Assembly (NCBI RefSeq): GCF_034702125.1
Contig: NC_085859.1
Location: forward strand, 8,132,440-8,196,439
Origin: Engraulis encrasicolus
Taxonomy: Eukaryota; Chordata; Actinopteri; Clupeiformes; Engraulidae
Direction: 5' to 3'
Length of the DNA: 64,000 nt
Both the position numbers and the translations under genes were made by a program. The notes beneath the pieces are model-generated. The model saw nothing but the letters and a program-made list of their open reading frames with translations, did not search any database and had not been told where the DNA came from. Below are positions 49,730 through 64,000 of the stretch, in pieces. Position 1 is the first letter of the stretch. Each line of letters opens with the position of its first letter.

Positions 49730-50250
49730 ATGCAGTAAAAGACAAGTAAAAGTTTATGGTATATAAGAGAAAAAAACTTTATTGATAACCACTGCCTTTA
49801 ACACTAGAACTACCAGGATTTTTCTGCCTACCTAGAAGTACCAGAGAGGGGTCATTTGACCCGGTGTCCTGTCTATATGAGCGACCCATCGAGATGTGAT
49901 TCTCTTCGCTACTGAGCATGCACACGCATGCGCACACCCTCGCGGTGGTTTTCGCGGGTGATTGCCCATCGAATTGTGAGACCGCAAGTTACGATAGGAT
50001 CCCCTGAGACTGTCAACTTTAGTGACTCAAACTGTAGCCTAGTTCTATGTCCTCCTGAGGTTACCACCAGTCATTAGTTAGCATAGCTTGTCCACCGACT
50101 GTCATGGACTGAAAGTTACGATATATCCCCTGGGGGGAAAACGGGAAATAGCGTGGATCATCCAGCAGATCATTGGAAAATCTGCGAAATAGCGTGGCCT
50201 CGAACATTTGCTACTTTGTTGCCTAACCGTAATCGCTCACACACTCAGCC

Positions 50251-52018
50251 CAGGGACGGACTGGACAGTCTGGCATTTGGGCACATGCCAGAAGGGCCGC
50301 GGCCTTTTAGATAACCTTCGCGGCCCTTCCAATGCTCGTTGCGGCCCCATAATCATACGTCTGAGATCCATGAAGCAAATATTACGCTGCTTGCGTTCAA
50401 AGGTCTAATCAAACAGCGTTCTCTTGTCATCGTTTCGTTATTTATACCACTGACACTGCCATACATTACACACGGACGGTGGCATATTGATGGGTGGGTC
50501 TCATTATGTTTCATGTTGTATTTTTCCTGAATATATATTCCAATGATGTAAAAGTGTTCAAAATAATACAAAAAAAACTATAGCCTACCTATTTATATTT
50601 TGCTTTTGTTTGAGACAACTGTAGTAAAGCATTGCTTTGTGGGATTTTTTTTTAATTTACGTTCGGTTCCCGCCATAAGAAAAAGAACGTAGGCCTAAAG
50701 ATTCATCAACATTCTGAAGCTTGTTGTAGAGAAAAACTGACGGTAGATGTCGCGACGCGAATGGACAATTATAGCTATTAAGAAAAATTAATGAAGGCCC
50801 AGGAAGAGGAGGAATTAAACGAAAGAAGGGGGAGCGGCAATGGAAATTGATAGCACATTTGACTTGACTTGTGGAGGTGTTTGGTGGTCACTACGCGGTG
50901 AGATGCTGCCATCTTGTGGTCTTTTCAGGTATTTTTTTAATCAGTTCAGTCCTCCGTTTCCCTAGTGACTGACGATACACTTCCTCTGAGCATTGCGGTG
51001 TGTGGCGGACAAGAAGTGTCCCATAAATTCAAGGTTGTTGTCACTGAAAACACGGTGTTCTGTTCGAATCTATGTCTTAGTATCTATTATGCCAGCTTCT
51101 TGGCTTGCTTGGAAGAAGACCATGAAGAAGTGTGTTGTTTTGTCTCTGCAATCGCCAAGAAATCACAAGGCCATTCACACATGGAATAGCACGCAGAGCT
51201 CTCGCCCACACAAATATGGATATTAGAAGATGTGTTGCACCGCCCGACGCTACGAATAAGACCAGGTAGGGCTGAAGGATTTCCATTAATAAACATTGTT
51301 TGTGTCCGCCGTGACACTTTTTTTATTTCACGTAAGGTCGCGTTTCTACTGTCATAAGCCAGTCCGTGGCTAGTCTCGCTACTAGCCAAGGTGATGTGAT
51401 CTGTAAACCTTTTTAGCTTGTGGTAATCTGGGGGCTGTTATAGTTTTTCTTATTCGTACTGTAAGCTTATTCTTAACTTCATGACTTGGTAATGGGCTCT
51501 CGAATTGGTGGCTTGTCTTGCTGAAATACATTTTAGTAGCCATATCGATGTAGCCTACGGTATGTTGTTGTGCGTTCAGCTCTGGACTGGTTAGCATAGA
51601 AGTTGGACTGACTCCCACTCATAGTCTTGTCATCATATAGCTGGGCCACTGTCCAGCGTTAAGAAGGGGCTTTTGCGTAAAGAAGCGGTGCGAGAGCAAA
51701 GCGGACATCAAAAGTGGTTGGTTCATTGATTTTATAATGTGTGTGTGTAGGCACGTTGATGCTTGCCTGGTGCCTGTTGTTTAAAGGTCGGTTTCTGAAA
51801 CTTCAGTGTTTACTAGGCCTACTATTTTATTAATAGTCACAATTTCTCTCTGTGTGGGGCGGGCCAACGAGTGCAGAGTGCGCTTGTTATAACGCACCGT
51901 TTTCGACGTGTAGGATGCACCATGCACCTAGTTCTAGTAGGGTCAGGATGCACCTTGTGTTTACCAATGTGTTTTCATGTGGTGCGCGGTCACCAAGTTG
52001 TTGCAACTTCCGCGAAGT

Positions 52019-52056
<38 letters not shown>

Positions 52057-52083
52057 TCTCTCTCTCTCTGTCTGTGTGTGCGT

Positions 52084-52115
<32 letters not shown>

Positions 52116-52204
52116 TGGTGGGCGCTACTGGGGGGTCTTGGGGCCGCGGGGCCGCGTTGTGGGTCAAAATGCCAGGGCCGTTTCTCTATCCCAGTCCGCC
52201 ACTG
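50251..52204. mobile_element. hAT-like element nested in the TTAA element
   Basis: Starts CAGGGACGGACTGG and ends CCAGTCCGCCACTG (inverted with small differences). The 8-bp duplication ACTCAGCC is exact at 50243-50250 and 52205-52212. It contains a (GT)n(CT)n tract (52020-52070) and a run of 31 G (52084-52114). No transposase frame is seen. Confidence 0.9.
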
Positions 52205-54712
52205 ACTCAGCCTCGAACATTGTAACATCGATCAGAAAAGACTATTTATGTAGGCTAGAGGAGGCGTTCTCATTGCAAAATGGAAAAAATCGCCACCTCT
52301 GATTGAGCTGTCAAAATGCTCCCTCCACCCTTTTCACTCAAGAATTTGAATCGACTGCATTGTAAAATGCCTGAACATGGTAATAAGAAATGCACTGGTG
52401 GGGATGTTATGAAAATATGATTCCGGTCATTAAAAGACAGACATCTGCCAAAACAAAGCCACAATACGCTATCTGCTATCTGGGAATATCTAAACCACGC
52501 TTGTTTATCCCCATAGCACATGATTTCATGTGGCAATTTGCCTTGCGAGCCCACGTCGCATTGAAACCAAACCAACAGCAAATGACTGCATTAAACAACC
52601 CCAGGCCCTGATCCCAAACACTTTCTCCAGTATTTGCGCAAACTCAACTCTCTTTCATATGGCACGTTTCTTAACTTACTCAAACGAGAGGCTCACGGTT
52701 TTTTAGTGGTCAGCAGCCGCACATTCTTATTAAACTCCACACGAACGATTGCACACCACTGTCCGTGAAATAAACAAAGTTATGGTTATTAAAACAGTCC
52801 TACGTGGACCGATTGAAACGCCTTCCGCGGAAAATCAAGGTCGCTCATTTAGATGAGGCATCGCAAATCGATAGAACACCACTATCGAATAGGGCGACCG
52901 GTCGCTCATCTCGACGAGGCAACACATCTCGACAGAACACCGGCGGCTTTTACCTAATACACTAATCACTCATTTTGTTATGGTAATGAGGCTGTTAGGG
53001 GCCATGTGTGGGGTGTGGGGTGAGGGGTGAGGGGGTCACACCTTACAGTGCTAACATTAATTCTAAATAACCAGAAATGAAACCCCATTGAAAATGAATG
53101 GGGTTTTATTTCTGTTGAGTTAGAATTAAACTGGTGAGTTAACACCAAAACGTGGCATGGAAATCTACAGGGTATATTGAAGAGTGAAGTGTGGGGCACC
53201 AGGTCAACAAACAAGAACAGCTGACAGCAAAGCATCAAGGATATCTGGGCTTCCATAACTCCCATGCACTGTTTTTGCCATTGACCTCAATGTTAAACGC
53301 ATCATGGCCATTATGAAGACAGAGAATGTCCTAACCAAGTATTGACCATTGCATGTTATGTAGAAAGTACCAAATTTCAACTGATTTAATGTGACCCGAA
53401 TTTTGATGAAGAAAAATGTGATTTTATAACAATATTCTAATAATGCGAATTCCCCAATTCATGTTTTTTTTTAGCTGGAAGGCCAACGTATATAAAAAGA
53501 AAAAAAATAATGATTGGAATAGTTAAAAAAACTGGGCCATGAATCTACAATCCATGACAGTTTAACAGTATTGATGGAATTATGGAAATAAATCAACTTT
53601 TTCATGGTATTCTAATAAAAAGGCCTGGAGCTGTATATCATCAGTACCCCCAAAATAAATTGTCCCTTTGCTATTGTGTAAGCACTGCCAGTCAAAATGG
53701 TTAGGTGTTTTATCTACGTTCAGCTAACAGATTTCGACTATGTATAAAAATGAAAAAGTGAGTGAAACCATTGAAGTTTGACAACAGAGATAATTTACCA
53801 AGGACATTTATCAGTAACTTTCTTTACTGTAAGTTCATATACAGAAAGTAATGCCCATATATCACAGGTTTCTCATGGGTTTGGCTCATTTCTCAAAACA
53901 GAGATAACATTCTCAAAATAACATGGAAAAATGCCAAAGCAACTAGCAATTGTTCAAAACAGAATGTCGTTTGAAAAAATGTCATGAAATTAGCCAAATA
54001 ACAGAGGAAACTGTAGTATACACGGTTGTAAAATTATTTTCTACTAACTAGTAAAGTTACAATACCATCTGACCTGTTGAACACTGTCATGAATTTACTA
54101 TGTAATGAAATTCTTAAAATATGATGTCCTTGACTGTTTTGGGAATTGAGTAGACCACTTTGCATATGATGACTTACACAATGAAATAATGCTGACGTGT
54201 TTTGGAGAGGGCAACTATTAGACTGAGAATTGTCTAATTCGTTTAGATAAGCAAGGTCAATTTATTTGGAAAATGTGCTAAATGTATGCTGAATGTGTAA
54301 ACTGAAGGGTATTTGTACATATCCATCTGCAGAGATGTACTAAACATTTGAGACATGTACAAAGCATTTGATATCTGATGAAAGCAATGAAAAATGCCAT
54401 TCTGTTTTGGGAAATTGCAAGTTGGTTTGGGGATTTGTCCGTGTTGTTTTGAGAATGTCATCTCAGTTTCGAGAAATTAGCCAAACCAATCGAGAAAAAC
54501 TGTAACGTGTGAATCTCCCATGCCATGTGACCATAACAACTCATGTGAATGCAACCTGGCAATTGTTAGATGGATAAATACCAGTGCATGTGGACTACTG
54601 CTTCATTTCCCTCAATNATTTTGTGGTGAAAGAAGCTCCTCTCCAGGAACGAAGATGCAGAGATACAGCACTCAACAGGCATTGGAAATGATCGACACAC
54701 GCACGCGCACGC

Positions 54713-54718
<6 letters not shown>
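52205..54718. other. Interior of the TTAA element
   Basis: Noncoding. 52845-52945 has two similar roughly 60-bp units (GGTCGCTCAT...GAACACC). 53058-53129 is a foldback of about 72 bp (TTAATTCTAA...TTAGAATTAA) around an arm AACCCCATT/AATGGGGTT. 53400-54500 is AT-rich with no gene. One undetermined base at 54617. Confidence 0.5.

Positions 54719-54804
<86 letters not shown>
54719..54804 (+). repeat. (CA)43 tract
   Basis: A pure CA run, with CGCA variants just before it, inside the right part of the TTAA element. Confidence 0.97.
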
Positions 54805-54809
<5 letters not shown>

Positions 54810-54954
54810 CTCAAGTGACAGCTGTGAGCTGCTAACAGCCACATTTCCACAACAAAAGGAGTGTCCGCAGGGGGTCCAAAGGGTCAAATGACCCTCTTGT
54901 GGGGCTTTTAGGTAAAAAGCTCAATTGACCCCTCCATGATAGTTCTAGTGTTAA

Positions 54955-55925
<971 letters not shown>

Positions 55926-55929
55926 CTTC

Positions 55930-58303
55930 TCTTCCTCTCATACTCTCAGCTGTCTTTTCATTAATTAAGACACCACACATTCTCAAATGTCGAAGGATGT
56001 GTCTCCATTTATGAATTTGAGTTGTGCTGCAAAATATGTCTAATATGAACGATTTTTTTTTTAATTGTTTGATTCATATGATCTAAGTATGTAGCCTATA
56101 TAGTCTGACATTTCAAATGTTGTCTTTGGATATGCCACCTCATATCCACACAATATCAAGCCATTTTTTGACAGTGGTGAGCATGTTCTCCATTGATTTG
56201 CATTGACTCAAGAGCACAGACCTACCTACACAAGATGGCAGCTTCTCTTGCCATTCTCCACTGCAGTCAGCCATTGCCATGGCAACTCTAGTCTTTTTTT
56301 TCTTTTTTAACCTCTGCACTTACTGTACATCGATCACAAGTGTGTTATAAGTAGAGCACGAGTGTCACAAGCACAATCAAGTTGTTCCCCTACCTCTCAA
56401 CGTTTTTTTTTTTTGTTTCTTTCTACACGTGACTCAAATAACTCGTCCAACAAGTTTTACATGTACTGTGTCATCGTCCTCTTCCAAGCAGGAATAGAAA
56501 CCGGATGGGGTACCTAAGTCTCCACCCCTTCCGGGCGGCTCATGGGGCTGGAAAAGCAACAACTTTTGACTGGGCTTTAATGGACTGATCAAAGCTATTT
56601 TCCAATCCACCTCGCAGATCCCCATCGATCACACATATGCTGTGCCTCAGAATTAATAGCAACCAATGGTGTGCTTGTTGACTTCACTTGCCAAGCGATT
56701 TTTGAGTTGTGTGCGTGCAAAAATATGTAATTATTTGGACTACACAACAGACGTTGCATGTCCGACGTGCAGCCACTTAAGCCGCGGTGCAGCGGTAGGG
56801 TTAGCTGTGCCTCGGTTCACGTCAAATATGCGAGGCGCACGTGTAGTCTCTAACACAGTTTTGCACAAAAGCTAAAATGCCCCATTGACCACACCCACAT
56901 CCATCCTACCTGCTCCTACATTAAGGGCGTTCGTGATGGCGTAATTTTGACGAAGTTGAAAATTTGCTAGGCAGCGAGCATGCTCAGTGTGTCCGCGTGA
57001 AGCATCATGGTTAGAATTTGCCGTTCACGACGCAGTTGAAGGGAGTGACCTCTGCGCGGCAGTCGTGTCACATGGCGTTGAACCATCGCGGGAACAAAAG
57101 TTTTGTCAAGCAACTCCGCAGTAGCAGAAACCTACTGCCGGGCAAGAAGACCATGATGTGAGGAATCTGCCGTGATTGGTGTTCATAGCTCATGTGATTC
57201 ATGTGTGTGTAGTTGAACGTGCTTCATTTTCTACATGCTGAAATGCATTTCATGCACAAATGCAGCATACTCTGAGTGGTATCATCCATATGTATGGTCG
57301 CACAACCCACTTACAACAGAAAAAAAAAAAAAGAAACAAACCACCCTGTCGTCAGATGCTCCATCTTCGCCACGTTAGGAGTGTATGCCGTAGGTTACAA
57401 AACCAGTATTATTCCGCGGGCCGCCTGCTCGACGGTTAGAGTAGTGGTTGCGCGCCTGACTTCCATTCATGAGGTCCCCGGTTCGAAACTGCACCGAAAC
57501 ACGGGGAGTCTTTAGTTGCTGATGGTTAATGTGGAAACAGACCAGTTGCGAGAGACGTATCTTGTCTTTTATGTATGAAAGTGCACGAAACAGAGTGGCC
57601 TTTGTGGTTGGCGCGCCATGGTAAAGCTACATATTGAACACCTGGGTTCAATCCTCGCAGCATGGGTTGGCGCTGTTAAGTAATTTTAAAACGGTCCTAT
57701 CTGAATGACGACTTTGGTCCCAAAACACAAAATGAATAGCCTAAAGTGAGTACTAATTAACTGAATTATTACATGGAAGTGAAGCCAAATCATCACATAA
57801 GACTTGTACCATGATTCACTGAGTGGTAACCTGTATCTCTACCACAAGACCACCCGATTTCTCTCCGAGACGCAGAGAGAGTCTCGGATTTCACAAGCAT
57901 GTGCCGACGATGGTAAGCACGTCATGGAATTAGCGCCATGATTATTTAATTCCACGAGAGGGCGCCCTGGTACACCCGCTGTCAAAATAGGTAGATCCAC
58001 CCACAGACCTATAGATCCACCTTCTTTGCCGCTGTTGAAATCTCGTCGTCCTGATGTGTCCAGCTTGGTTGCGACGCAGTTATCCCCTCCTTTTTATGAC
58101 CAAGCAAATCACGTTTTGATCAAATCTTTTGCTGCGTGGTTGCAAACGAGCCTATTTACGCTTCCTGATAACAATGAATGGTTCTGATTGGCCAATCCCC
58201 AACCCCTCCCTCCCTGGGCTCCTCCTCAGTGTTCTGAGGAAGTCAGCTGTCACTCTGCTGCTGCTTCTCAGTGTGTGAAGTTGCTGTTTGGAAGATTTAC
58301 AAA
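55930..58303 (+). promoter_or_regulatory. 5' flank and probable promoter of finTRIM copy 3
   Basis: 55930-56502 is homologous to the copy 2 flank. Two stretches absent from copies 1 and 2 follow: 56503-56882 and about 56921-58150, inserted after CTGCTCCTAC. The proximal block (about 58158-58303), with GATTGGCCAAT about 117 bases before the ATG, is conserved with the other copies. Promoter function is inferred. Confidence 0.4.
57425..57662 (+). repeat. Two tRNA-like sequences in the copy 3 upstream insert
   Basis: The first (57425-57492) has A-box-like TTAGAGTAGTGGTTGCGC and B box GGTTCGAAACT. The second (about 57604-57662) has GTGGTTGGCGCGCC and B box GGGTTCAATCC. Neither closes a good acceptor stem. 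They fit SINE heads or tRNA relics inserted in the 56921-58150 stretch. Confidence 0.4.

Positions 58304-64000
<5,697 letters not shown>

Larger units (their letters stand above)
49802..54950. mobile_element. TTAA-flanked element (piggyBac- or Kolobok-like), 5.1 kb
   Basis: Ends CACTAGAACTA(C)C and (G)ATAGTTCTAGTG are inverted and flanked by TTAA (49798-49801, 54951-54954). Each end has a subterminal palindrome: GGGTCATTTGACCC (about 49848) and GGGTCAAATGACCC (54881). A 1954-bp hAT-like element interrupts it. The remaining 3.2 kb shows no transposase frame, so it is non-autonomous or decayed. It lies between finTRIM copies 2 and 3. Confidence 0.8.

Overview
The window reads as nuclear DNA of a teleost fish. 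The evidence is intron-containing RING/B-box/B30.2 genes of the fish-expanded finTRIM (TRIM16/TRIM25-like) type, a chromodomain Ty3/gypsy element, a CR1/L2/Rex-type LINE, many hAT and TTAA-target transposons, tRNA-derived SINEs, and very long (CA)n and (CT)n tracts. The species cannot be fixed from the sequence. One undetermined base lies at 54617.

The host genes form a tandem finTRIM array, all on the + strand. Copy 1 (2931-3518) has only the RING/B-box exon. Copy 2 (35448-47820) can be read as a complete seven-exon gene: exons of 588, 96, 234, 169, 60, 57 and 524 nt give an open frame of 575 codons with intron phases 0,0,0,1,1,1. Copy 3 (58304 to beyond 64000) shows exons 1-4 and runs off the window. 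Flanking DNA is duplicated as well. A 3'-flank module occurs at 449-1147 plus 2487-2632, at 8383-8611 and at 48470-49440. A 5'-flank module occurs upstream of all three genes, with an orphan fragment near 17.74 kb. The products are probably E3 ubiquitin ligases of antiviral innate immunity; this is a family-level inference.

Most of the rest is mobile DNA. A Ty3/gypsy chromovirus (9357-16711, TSD GGCTG) carries a 2.2 kb hAT-like element in pol. A decayed hAT transposon (20358-34032, TSD GTGCTAAG) contains a solo LTR and a 9.3 kb LTR element. That LTR element encodes a Gag-like protein but no visible pol, and itself holds a TA-flanked element and a small hAT. A LINE sits in intron 3 of copy 2. 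A 5.1 kb TTAA-flanked element (49802-54950), with a 2 kb hAT inside, separates copies 2 and 3. Several insertions have exact target duplications and a matching empty site in another gene copy, so their order relative to the gene duplications can be read directly.

Copy 2 has several features that could affect splicing or the protein end: complementary (GT)n and (AC)n tracts on either side of its 57-nt exon 6, a duplicated 21-nt block that doubles the last splice acceptor, a relic of the B30.2 exon inside intron 6, and an early stop followed by two downstream copies of the usual finTRIM C-terminal codons. Splice sites and element limits were read by eye and have not been checked against transcripts or databases.
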